Both the position numbers and the translations under genes were made by a program. This document shows positions 1 to 6,252 of a stretch of DNA of 8,112 nucleotides, in pieces (position 1 is the stretch's first letter; each line of letters begins with the position of its first letter). Source of the DNA: JBBREP01 sp036501845 (GTDB lineage: Bacteria > Actinomycetota > Acidimicrobiia > IMCC26256 > PALSA-610). The notes beneath the pieces were generated by a model. It ran no database searches, was not told where the DNA came from, and saw only the letters and a list, made by a program, of their open reading frames with translations. The stretch is taken from the NCBI GenBank assembly GCA_036501845.1, contig DASXZO010000026.1, positions 1 through 8,112 of the forward strand. Direction: 5' to 3'.

Positions 1-19
1 ATCGGGGTCCCAGGACGCC

Positions 20-1435
20 CTAGAACTCGAGCGGTTCGTGATGGATCACGTCGACGAGCTCTTCGAAGCTGACCGTCGACGTCTTCATGGTGCGGAAGAG
101 CTGCACTGTGATGGCCACCGCGGCCACGGTGCTGCTGGCGAGGAACGCGAGCTCGGCGCGCGTGAAGATGTCGTGTGCGAATCCTGGGAGACCGAACGGC
201 ATCACCACGAGGAACGCGATCGCGCCGAGCGCCCAACCGAGCGTGAGGCGCGAGTAGCCGCGCAGCGCGATCAGGCCTTGCGCGAGGGTGAAGGCGATGA
301 TGTAGGCGCCGGCGCCGGCTGCGAGCAGGGCGAGGTTGCCGTTGTTGAGCGTCCACTTGGCGTGGAAGATGATCTTGCCCACGGGCTTGCCGATGGCGAG
401 CGAGCCGAGCACTCCGACGAGTGCGATGCCGAGCACGATGAACAGCAGCCGGATCAGTCCGTTACGGAACTCGTCGTGCTTGCCCTCGGCCGCGTTGGCC
501 GACAGCTTCGGGAGCAGCGCGGCCTGAACAGCCTGGAACATCAACAGTGGAACACGCGCGAGGAACATCGCGGTCACGAAGCCGGCGAGTGCGGCCTGGC
601 TCTTGGCGTCGTTCTTGACCAGCAGTTCGGTGGCGAACACCGGCGCGTACGACAGCAACTGCGCGAGCACCGACGCCGACAGCAACCACGCCAGCGCGCT
701 CGACAGTTCCGAGTAGGGCGCTTCCGGTCCGGGCTTCGCGAGCCCGTGCTGACCCCAGAGCGACACGGTCACCGCGATGATCGGAGGGAGCGTGAGCGCG
801 AGCGCGAACCAGCCCGGTGACGCATAGCTGTGCGATGCACCGTGACTGTCGGTTGCGACCTTCTGCGTGAACACGACGACCGCGCCCACCGCGATGATGC
901 GCGTGACCCCCTCGGTGCCCTGCATGAGCCCGTAGTTCCGGAACCGCCCGTTGCCCGACAGCGCGCCACGCGCGAGGAACGCGACTGCGTAGGTGAAGAG
1001 CGCAATGATGAACGCCGCCAGCAGAATCCACTGGTCGGGCTGGTTCTTGAACAACTGGTGCACCACGCTGGGCGCCGCGAACGCGATCACGAGGCTCGCG
1101 ACCGCGAGGGTGGTGGTGAGGATGAGTCCGAGCCGAGCGGCTCGCCAGAGCACCGGGCCGCCGCCCACGCCCTCGGCGCGCCGGTGCGCGATGGCCCGTG
1201 ACACCTCTTGCTCCAATGGCTGGAAGAAGCCGGGCGTCGCCACGAATGTGAGCACCCAGAGGGCGTTCACCGCGTTGTAACCCGGGTCGGTGAGCTTCTG
1301 CTCGGCGAGGATCTGATAACCCCAGGCGGCCGCGGCCACCAGGATCAGGCCCGCGCCGATCGCGAAGGTTCCCTCCGGCACGTTCATGCGGGCGGCGTCG
1401 ACCATGCGCCGGGCGCGAAGGGCCATTGAGGTCAT
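20..1435 (-). CDS. Polysaccharide flippase-like polytopic membrane protein (Wzx/MurJ/MATE-like)
   Basis: Complete 471-residue protein, hydrophobic almost throughout, with roughly 12-14 predicted membrane segments. The first is near residues 23-45 and the last near 430-445. A short basic N-terminus (residues 1-20, several Arg) precedes the first segment. Residues around 70-90 (GFFQPLEQEVSRAIAHRR) and 155-175 (ARGALSGNGRFRNYG) resemble a conserved pattern I associate with actinobacterial proteins annotated as polysaccharide biosynthesis or O-antigen/teichoic-acid exporters. The likely role is flipping a lipid-linked glycan or precursor across the cytoplasmic membrane; the substrate is unknown. 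ATG at 1435 is taken as the start. Met4, Met11 and Met17 are in-frame alternatives, and no convincing Shine-Dalgarno sequence precedes any of them, so the N-terminus is uncertain. It is transcribed divergently from the lpd operon. Family assignment is by overall topology and remembered motifs, not by a search. Confidence 0.75.
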   Translation of the reverse strand: MTSMALRARRMVDAARMNVPEGTFAIGAGLILVAAAAWGYQILAEQKLTDPGYNAVNALWVLTFVATPGFFQPLEQEVSRAIAHRRAEGVGGGPVLWRAARLGLILTTTLAVASLVIAFAAPSVVHQLFKNQPDQWILLAAFIIALFTYAVAFLARGALSGNGRFRNYGLMQGTEGVTRIIAVGAVVVFTQKVATDSHGASHSYASPGWFALALTLPPIIAVTVSLWGQHGLAKPGPEAPYSELSSALAWLLSASVLAQLLSYAPVFATELLVKNDAKSQAALAGFVTAMFLARVPLLMFQAVQAALLPKLSANAAEGKHDEFRNGLIRLLFIVLGIALVGVLGSLAIGKPVGKIIFHAKWTLNNGNLALLAAGAGAYIIAFTLAQGLIALRGYSRLTLGWALGAIAFLVVMPFGLPGFAHDIFTRAELAFLASSTVAAVAITVQLFRTMKTSTVSFEELVDVIHHEPLEF

Positions 1436-1452
1436 GGTAAACCGGGGTTCTT

Positions 1453-1542
1453 GTGAAGACCCGCACGTTGCTCGTGTTGTGTGCGCTCTGCGCCAGCGCG
1501 ATTCTCGTCTCGGGAGTCGCCTTCGTCTTCGCTATTCACTGA
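1453..1542 (+). CDS. Possible 29-residue single-pass membrane peptide
   Basis: A GTG-initiated ORF of 30 codons lies in the intergenic region between the divergent flippase and lpd genes. The predicted peptide begins with the basic stretch MKTRT, followed by about 24 mostly hydrophobic residues ending FVFAIH. This is the layout of a minimal membrane-spanning peptide or an isolated signal-like sequence, with two Cys in the hydrophobic part (LCALC). A GGGG run at 1444-1447 lies 5 bases before the GTG and could act as a weak ribosome binding site. An in-frame stop at 1438-1440 excludes an upstream extension. I recognise no family. A short hydrophobic ORF can arise by chance in GC-rich DNA, so this is a candidate only. 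It could also be the remnant of a longer exported protein. Confidence 0.3.
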   Translation: MKTRTLLVLCALCASAILVSGVAFVFAIH

Positions 1543-1550
1543 CGGCTCCG

Positions 1551-1574
1551 ATGACCATGACGCGTGATCGTGAT
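1551..1574. repeat. Paired hexamer repeats forming an imperfect dyad upstream of lpd
   Basis: Two abutting tandem hexamer pairs are present: ATGACC-ATGACG followed by CGTGAT-CGTGAT. The 24 bases form an imperfect palindrome centred on a perfect ACGCGT, with 9 of 12 half-site positions symmetric. It lies 77 bases before the lpd start, in a region where an operator would be plausible. It could equally be repeated Met-Thr and Arg-Asp codons of the small leader ORF, or chance. No regulator is known from this sequence. Confidence 0.2.
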
Positions 1575-1655
1575 GCAGGGGTCGAACGGATACAGGAACA
1601 TGTGGTTCGGGTATCTCACAACGCGCCCGCCACCGACACGAACGACAAGGGGTGA
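1551..1655 (+). CDS. Possible 34-residue leader ORF overlapping the lpd start
   Basis: An ATG ORF of 35 codons encodes a hydrophilic, charged peptide (MTMTRDRDAGVERIQEHV, then a polar tail). Its TGA stop (1653-1655) overlaps the GTG start of lpd (1652-1654) as GTGA, the typical arrangement of translational coupling. The frame is open upstream to 1386, but that extension runs into the flippase start region and looks non-coding. No good Shine-Dalgarno sequence precedes the ATG. The peptide matches nothing I recognise. It could be a translated leader that delivers ribosomes to lpd, or a chance open frame. Confidence 0.2.
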   Translation: MTMTRDRDAGVERIQEHVVRVSHNAPATDTNDKG

Positions 1656-3067
1656 TCACCACGGCCGAGCAGTTCGACCTCGTTGTCATCGGTGGCGGTC
1701 CAGGAGGATACGCGGCCGCGCTCTACGGCGCATCTGCGGGCATGCGGATCGCGATGGTGGAGGACCGGTGGGTGGGCGGCACGTGCCTGCACGTCGGCTG
1801 CATCCCGGCCAAGGAGCTCCTCGAGACGGCCACCGTCGCCCGTACCGTGCGCGGCGCGGCCGAGTTCGGCGTGGAGGTCAGTGGGGTGGACGCGCTGGCC
1901 ATCAACCTCGAGGCCACGCAGAAGCGCAAGCACGAGGTGATCGACCGTCTCACCAAGGGCCTCGAGACGCTGCTGAAGGGGCGGAAGGTCACGATCGTCG
2001 CCGGCACCGGGCGCCTGCTCGACGGTCCCGGGCACCTTGTCCAGGTGTCCGACGGTACCGAGCTGCGCGGCGACACCGTGCTGCTCGCCACGGGTTCTCT
2101 CCCGCGCTCGCTGCCGATTCCCGGACTGGAGTTCGACGGTGAGCGTGTGCTGTCGTCGGACCACATCCTCGAGCTCACCACGGTCCCGCGGCGCGTTGCC
2201 GTGATCGGCGGCGGCGCGATCGGTTGTGAGTTCGCGTCGTACCTCTGCGACGTCGGCAGCGAGGTCACCATTCTGGAGGCGTTGCCGCAGGTGCTCACGG
2301 GCGTCGACGCGCAGGTCGCGCAAACCGTGGTGCGTTCGTTCAAGAAGCGTGGCATCGACACGCAGGTCGGTGTGAAGATCACCGCGGCCGACGCGAAGGG
2401 CGACGGCGTCTCGATCCACTACGAAGGAAAGCAGGGCGCGACCGCGCTCGATGTCGACGTGGTGGTCGTGAGCGTCGGGCGGAGGCCGCGCAGCGAAGGC
2501 ATCGGTCTGCTCGAGGGCGGCGTGGCGGTCGACGCACGCGGTTTCGTCACCGTCGACGGCGCGATGCGCACGAGCGTGCAAGGCGTGTACGCGGTGGGCG
2601 ATGTGGTCAACACACCTCAACTCGCGCACGTGGCGTTCGCCGAGGCGATCATCGCGATCAAGGACATGCTCGGCGAGCAGCCGGCACCGCTCGACTACGG
2701 CAAGGTGCCGTGGGGCATCTATTGCCATCCCGAAGTGGCGTTCTGCGGGCTCACCGAGGAGCGCGCGAGAGAAGCCGGCTACGAAGTGGAGACCTCGGCG
2801 CACCGATTCATCGGCAACGGCCGCGCCCTGATCGTGGGCGAGCCCGACGGGTTGGTGAAGATCGTGGCCGAGAAATCCACCGGAGTGCTCCTCGGCGTGC
2901 ACATCTGTGGGCCGTGGGCCACCGAGCTGATCGCCGAGGGCTACCTCTCGGTGAATTGGGAGGCGACCGCCGCCGACCTCGGCGCGCTCATCCATGCGCA
3001 CCCGACGCTGTCGGAACTGTTCGGCGAGTCGGCGCTCGCGCTCACCGGGCGCTCGTTGCACGGGTAG
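1652..3067 (+). CDS. lpdA: Dihydrolipoyl dehydrogenase (E3)
   Basis: Flavoprotein of 471 residues, the usual length for the family. It oxidises the dihydrolipoyl arm of 2-oxoacid dehydrogenase E2 subunits (or glycine cleavage H protein), passing electrons through a disulfide and FAD to NAD+. Visible features: N-terminal FAD-binding GGGPGG (residues 14-19); redox disulfide Cys45/Cys50 in GGTCLHVGCIPAK; NAD-binding IGGGAIG (G186, G188, G191) with Glu209 at the end of the second strand, as expected for NAD rather than NADP; second FAD motif AVGD with Asp317; C-terminal dimerisation domain ending in HAHPTLSE, giving the catalytic His450/Glu455 pair. GTG at 1652 is the only usable start, because the frame closes at 1571-1573. 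AAGGG touches the GTG directly, too close for a normal ribosome binding site, so coupling to the overlapping leader ORF or leaderless initiation is possible. It is the first large gene of an operon, 25 bp before the E2 gene. Confidence 0.96.
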   Translation: MITTAEQFDLVVIGGGPGGYAAALYGASAGMRIAMVEDRWVGGTCLHVGCIPAKELLETATVARTVRGAAEFGVEVSGVDALAINLEATQKRKHEVIDRLTKGLETLLKGRKVTIVAGTGRLLDGPGHLVQVSDGTELRGDTVLLATGSLPRSLPIPGLEFDGERVLSSDHILELTTVPRRVAVIGGGAIGCEFASYLCDVGSEVTILEALPQVLTGVDAQVAQTVVRSFKKRGIDTQVGVKITAADAKGDGVSIHYEGKQGATALDVDVVVVSVGRRPRSEGIGLLEGGVAVDARGFVTVDGAMRTSVQGVYAVGDVVNTPQLAHVAFAEAIIAIKDMLGEQPAPLDYGKVPWGIYCHPEVAFCGLTEERAREAGYEVETSAHRFIGNGRALIVGEPDGLVKIVAEKSTGVLLGVHICGPWATELIAEGYLSVNWEATAADLGALIHAHPTLSELFGESALALTGRSLHG

Positions 3068-3081
3068 AACGAAAGCGAAGA

Positions 3082-3086
3082 AGAGG
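3082..3086 (+). promoter_or_regulatory. Ribosome binding site of the E2 gene
   Basis: AGAGG lies 6 bases before the ATG at 3093, in the short gap after the lpd stop. It supports 3093 as the E2 start and is the clearest Shine-Dalgarno sequence in the window. Confidence 0.65.
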
Positions 3087-3092
3087 TAAGAG

Positions 3093-4535
3093 ATGGACGT
3101 GACGATGCCCCAGCTCGGCGAGACCGTCACCGAGGGCACCATCACCAAGTGGTTCAAACAGGTCGGCGACAACGTCGCGGTCGACGAGCCATTGTTCGAG
3201 GTGTCGACGGACAAGGTCGACTCCGAGGTGCCGGCGATGTCGGCCGGGGTGATCAGCGAGATCCTCGTGGGCGAGGGTGAGACCGTCGAGGTGGGCGCGC
3301 GGCTCGCGGTGATCGGCGATGCCGCCAGCGCGCCGGCGCCCACTGCTCCTGCCGACGCGAGCGCGCCCGCAACGGCCGAGGAACCGGCGCAGCCCGAGCA
3401 GCCCGAACCCGCGTCGAGCCCCGAGCCGGCGCCTGCTCCCGCGGCGCAGACGCCACCGGCGCCGGCTCCGCCCGCACCAACGTCTGCACCGCCCGCGGCA
3501 CACGCCGCGCCTCCTGCGGCCGCGGCAGCATCTGCGCCCGCGCCGGCCGACGCGCGTGTGGGTCCGGGTGTGGCGGCGTCGCCCCTGGTACGCCGGCTGA
3601 TCGCCGAGTACGGTCTCGACCCCGCAACGATCAGCGGCACCGGCGACGGTGGTCGCATCACCCGTAACGATGTGCTCGCTGTGGCGCGGGCGCGCGATGC
3701 CGGTGCACCGGTCGCGCCCAGCGCGCCGGGTGCGCCCGCTCTCGCAGCGCCCGCGCCGCAGCCCTCGAGTGCGCCGTCGTCGGGTGCTGGGGCCGGCCCG
3801 CCGAGCGCGGCGCCTGCAGCCGGCGATTACGTGGTGCCCTTCGACAACGTTCGCCGGCGCACGGCCGAGCACATGGTGCGTTCCAAGGCCACGAGCGCGC
3901 ACGTGTACACGTCGATGGAGATCGACTTCGAGCGCATCGAACGAGTGCGGACCCACGCCGGACCCGCGTTCAAGGTCGAAGAGGGCTTCTCGCTGACCTA
4001 CCTTCCGTTCCTGTGCCGCGCTCTCTCCGACGTGACGCGTGAGTACCCGAACGTGAACGCGAGCGTCGACGGCGACACGCTGGTGGTGCACCGCGACGTG
4101 CACCTCGGGATCGCGGTCGATCTCGACTTCAACGGTTTGATCGCGCCGGTGATCCGCAACGTCGACGGCAAGCGACTGCGACTCATCGCGCGCGAGATCC
4201 GCGATCTCTCGGCCCGCGCCAAGACCAAGCAGCTCAAGCCGGACGAAGTGCTCGGCGGCACGTTCACGATCACGAACATGGGACCGTTTGGCACCGCGAT
4301 GACGTTGCCGATCATCAACCAGCCGCAGGTTGCGATCCTTGCCACCGACGCGGTGCAGAAGAAGCCGGTGGTGATCGAGGGGCCCGACGGTGAGGACACG
4401 ATCGCCGTGCACCACGTGGGCATGCTGTCGCTCGCGTGGGATCACCGCGCGTTCGACGGCGCGTACGCGGCCTCCTTCCTGCGCGACATGAAGCAGGTGC
4501 TCGAGCACCACGACTGGGACTCCGAGCTCGCATGA
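3093..4535 (+). CDS. sucB: 2-oxoacid dehydrogenase E2, dihydrolipoamide acyltransferase (SucB/DlaT type)
   Basis: Core subunit (480 residues) of a 2-oxoacid dehydrogenase complex; it transfers the acyl group from lipoyl to coenzyme A. Domain order: one lipoyl domain (residues 1-76) with acceptor Lys41 in STDKVDSE; an Ala/Pro-rich flexible linker (about 77-158); a peripheral-subunit-binding domain (about 160-200, ASPLVRRLIAEYGLD to GRITRNDV) that docks E1 or E3; a second Ala/Pro-rich linker (about 202-243); and the catalytic domain (about 245-470) with the active-site motif DHRAFDG, His451 and Asp455. The protein is cytoplasmic and oligomeric. Sequence alone does not decide between succinyl, acetyl and branched-chain substrates. 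In mycobacteria the E2 gene near lipB-lipA is the pyruvate dehydrogenase E2 DlaT, first annotated as SucB, so the symbol is provisional. Mycobacterial DlaT has two lipoyl domains whereas this protein has one. It ends in a 4-base overlap with the lipB-lipA start. No E1 gene is in view. Confidence 0.93.
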   Translation: MDVTMPQLGETVTEGTITKWFKQVGDNVAVDEPLFEVSTDKVDSEVPAMSAGVISEILVGEGETVEVGARLAVIGDAASAPAPTAPADASAPATAEEPAQPEQPEPASSPEPAPAPAAQTPPAPAPPAPTSAPPAAHAAPPAAAAASAPAPADARVGPGVAASPLVRRLIAEYGLDPATISGTGDGGRITRNDVLAVARARDAGAPVAPSAPGAPALAAPAPQPSSAPSSGAGAGPPSAAPAAGDYVVPFDNVRRRTAEHMVRSKATSAHVYTSMEIDFERIERVRTHAGPAFKVEEGFSLTYLPFLCRALSDVTREYPNVNASVDGDTLVVHRDVHLGIAVDLDFNGLIAPVIRNVDGKRLRLIAREIRDLSARAKTKQLKPDEVLGGTFTITNMGPFGTAMTLPIINQPQVAILATDAVQKKPVVIEGPDGEDTIAVHHVGMLSLAWDHRAFDGAYAASFLRDMKQVLEHHDWDSELA

Positions 4536-6187
4536 ATATGAACGCCCGGTGGCTGGGGCGGGTGCCCTACGGCGAGGCGTTCGTGTTGCAACGCGCGTTG
4601 CACGAGCGCAGCGGCGACGACTATCTGCTGCTGCTGGAACATCCGCACGTGTACACGATGGGTTCGAAGGCGAAGCCCCAGCACGTGCTCCTCGACGATG
4701 TTGCGTCGGTGGGTGCGGAGTTGGTGGATGCCGACCGCGGCGGCGATGTCACCTACCACGGCCCTGGACAGCTCGTGGGCTATCCGATCGTCACGTTGCC
4801 GGACGGGCGCGATGTGGTGGCGTACGTGCGCCGGCTCGAAGGTCTGCTCATCGACGTGCTCGCCGACTTCGGCATCGCCGGCCGCCGCGACACCGGTTAC
4901 ACGGGTGTGTGGGTCGGCACTCCCGCGGGCGAGAGCAAGATCGCCGCGATCGGGGTGCGCGTTGCGCGCGGCCGCACGCGCCACGGCTTCGCGCTCAACG
5001 TCGCGCCCGATCTCGCGATGTTCGACCACATCGTGCCGTGCGGCATCAGCGATCGCGGCGTCACTTCGATGGCCGAGCTGCTCGGCGACGCCACGCCTTC
5101 GATGGCCGAGGTCGTGGCGCGCGTCGTCGCTCGTGCCGGCGACGCGCTCGGAATGTGCGGTCCCACGGTGCGCGCCGACGTGATCGACGCGTCGGGATCG
5201 GACGCTCGCGATGTGGCCAACATCGCAGGACTGTCGGGCAACGGTGACACCAGCGCGCCCGTGCGGCTACTCGGCCGGCTCGCGCAAGCCGGTGTGGAGA
5301 CCACGGCGGTCGATTCCCCGAGCGCGCGGCGCGCGCGCCCCGAGTGGATGCGCGTGAAGGCCCGGATGGGCCCCGAATTCACCGACCTCAAACGCCGGAT
5401 GCGCGGCCTCGACCTCCACACCGTGTGCGAAGAAGCCGGCTGCCCCAACATCTACGAATGCTGGTCGGCCGGAACGGCCACGTTCATGATCCTCGGTGAC
5501 CGCTGCACTCGCGCGTGCGGTTTCTGCCTGATCGACACCCGCAAGCCGCTGCCGGTCGACGCCGACGAGCCCCGCCGGGTCGCCGACGCCGTCGAGGCGA
5601 TGGATCTCGAACACGTGGTGATCACGTGTGTGGCGCGCGACGATCTCGCCGACGGTGGCGCGGCGGCCTTTGCCGCCACGGTCGACGCGGTCCGGTTACG
5701 TTGCCCGCGGACACGCGTGGAGCTGCTGATCTCGGACTGCGGCGGCGACGCCAACGCCCTCGCAACGATCTTCGCGTCGCACCCCGACGTGCTGAACCAC
5801 AACCTCGAGACGGTGGCACGGCTCCAGCGCGCGGCGCGCCCGTCCGCCGGCTACGCGCGTTCGCTCGCGGTGCTCGCACGCGCCCGCGACGCCGGTCTTG
5901 TCACCAAGTCAGGTCTCATCCTCGGCATGGGGGAGACCGACGACGAAGTGCGTGTGGCCATGACCGACCTGCACAATGTGGGCGTGGAAATCCTCACCAT
6001 CGGCCAGTACCTCCAACCGAGCGCGCGCCATCTGCCGGTGGTGCGGTGGTACACACCCGCCGAGTTCGACGCGTTGCGCGTATTCGGCGGCACACTCGGC
6101 TTTGCGCACGTGGAATCAGGACCCCTCGTGCGGTCGAGCTACCACGCACGCGAAGGTGTTGAGCGGACATCGTTGTTGACGAGCTGA
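4532..6187 (+). CDS. LipB-LipA fusion: octanoyltransferase joined to lipoyl synthase
   Basis: One uninterrupted 551-residue ORF carries both steps of de novo lipoate assembly. Residues 1 to about 208 are LipB, which moves octanoyl from acyl carrier protein to the E2 lysine. Visible LipB features are LLLEHPHVYTMG, RGGDVTYHGPGQ (His76), GYTGVWVG, KIAAIGVR (Lys136) and PCGISDRGVTSM with catalytic Cys170. Residues of about 209-268 are a linker. Residues of about 269-551 are LipA, a radical SAM enzyme inserting two sulfurs. Its auxiliary cluster is CX4CX5C (Cys299, Cys304, Cys310), its SAM cluster is CX3CX2C (Cys325, Cys329, Cys332), and the C-terminal RSSY (534-537) is present. The start is the ATG at 4532, in ATGA overlap with the E2 stop; ATG 4538 is an alternative. 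The frame is open further upstream to 4436, but that part lies inside the E2 gene. No stop or frameshift separates the halves. The LipA half has SDCGG (401-405) where relatives usually show PDFRG. Co-transcription with E2 and E3 fits lipoylation of that E2. Confidence 0.93.
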   Translation: MNMNARWLGRVPYGEAFVLQRALHERSGDDYLLLLEHPHVYTMGSKAKPQHVLLDDVASVGAELVDADRGGDVTYHGPGQLVGYPIVTLPDGRDVVAYVRRLEGLLIDVLADFGIAGRRDTGYTGVWVGTPAGESKIAAIGVRVARGRTRHGFALNVAPDLAMFDHIVPCGISDRGVTSMAELLGDATPSMAEVVARVVARAGDALGMCGPTVRADVIDASGSDARDVANIAGLSGNGDTSAPVRLLGRLAQAGVETTAVDSPSARRARPEWMRVKARMGPEFTDLKRRMRGLDLHTVCEEAGCPNIYECWSAGTATFMILGDRCTRACGFCLIDTRKPLPVDADEPRRVADAVEAMDLEHVVITCVARDDLADGGAAAFAATVDAVRLRCPRTRVELLISDCGGDANALATIFASHPDVLNHNLETVARLQRAARPSAGYARSLAVLARARDAGLVTKSGLILGMGETDDEVRVAMTDLHNVGVEILTIGQYLQPSARHLPVVRWYTPAEFDALRVFGGTLGFAHVESGPLVRSSYHAREGVERTSLLTS

Positions 6188-6200
6188 CGCTCTCGGAACC

Positions 6201-6252
6201 GGCCAGCGCAACTCGCGCGTCGTGTCGCTTCGATCTCGCGATGGCGCTGGCC
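6201..6252. repeat. 9-bp inverted repeat spanning the start of the downstream membrane gene
   Basis: GGCCAGCGC (6201-6209) and its exact reverse complement GCGCTGGCC (6244-6252) flank a 34-base loop. The right arm lies just inside the presumed start codon region of the next gene (ATG 6241-6243). There is no T-run, so it is not a normal intrinsic terminator. It could fold in mRNA and affect initiation, or be chance in GC-rich DNA. Confidence 0.25.

Larger units (their letters stand above)
1436..1651. promoter_or_regulatory. Divergent intergenic region between flippase gene and lpd operon
   Basis: These 216 bases must hold the promoter of the minus-strand flippase gene and most likely that of the lpd-E2-lipB/lipA operon, since no other upstream gap of this size precedes the operon genes. 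I could not identify a convincing -35/-10 pair on either strand. The only structure seen is the two small ORFs and the hexamer repeat described separately. The role is inferred from gene orientation. Confidence 0.5.

Noticed and set aside
1..19. Possible gene end or terminator left of the flippase stop
   Set aside because: Only 19 bases are visible. GGGTCC and GGACGCCC pair imperfectly and nothing can be supported.
3319..3566. Ala/Pro-rich low-complexity stretch in the E2 gene
   Set aside because: It looks repetitive, but it is the normal flexible linker between the lipoyl and peripheral-subunit-binding domains.
1616..3661. Long open frame on the minus strand opposite lpd and the start of the E2 gene
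   Set aside because: Its translation is rich in Arg, His, Asp and low-complexity Ala/Gly with no recognisable motif. The plus strand encodes clear lpd and E2 here, so this is a GC-codon shadow.
4436..4531. Upstream extension of the LipB-LipA frame
   Set aside because: It lies wholly within the E2 catalytic-domain coding region and is Arg-rich. LipB homology begins right after the ATG at 4532, which has the ATGA overlap.
6188..6240. Possible transcription terminator after lipB-lipA
   Set aside because: The only stem is the 9-bp repeat that runs into the next gene, and there is no T-run, so it does not look like an intrinsic terminator.
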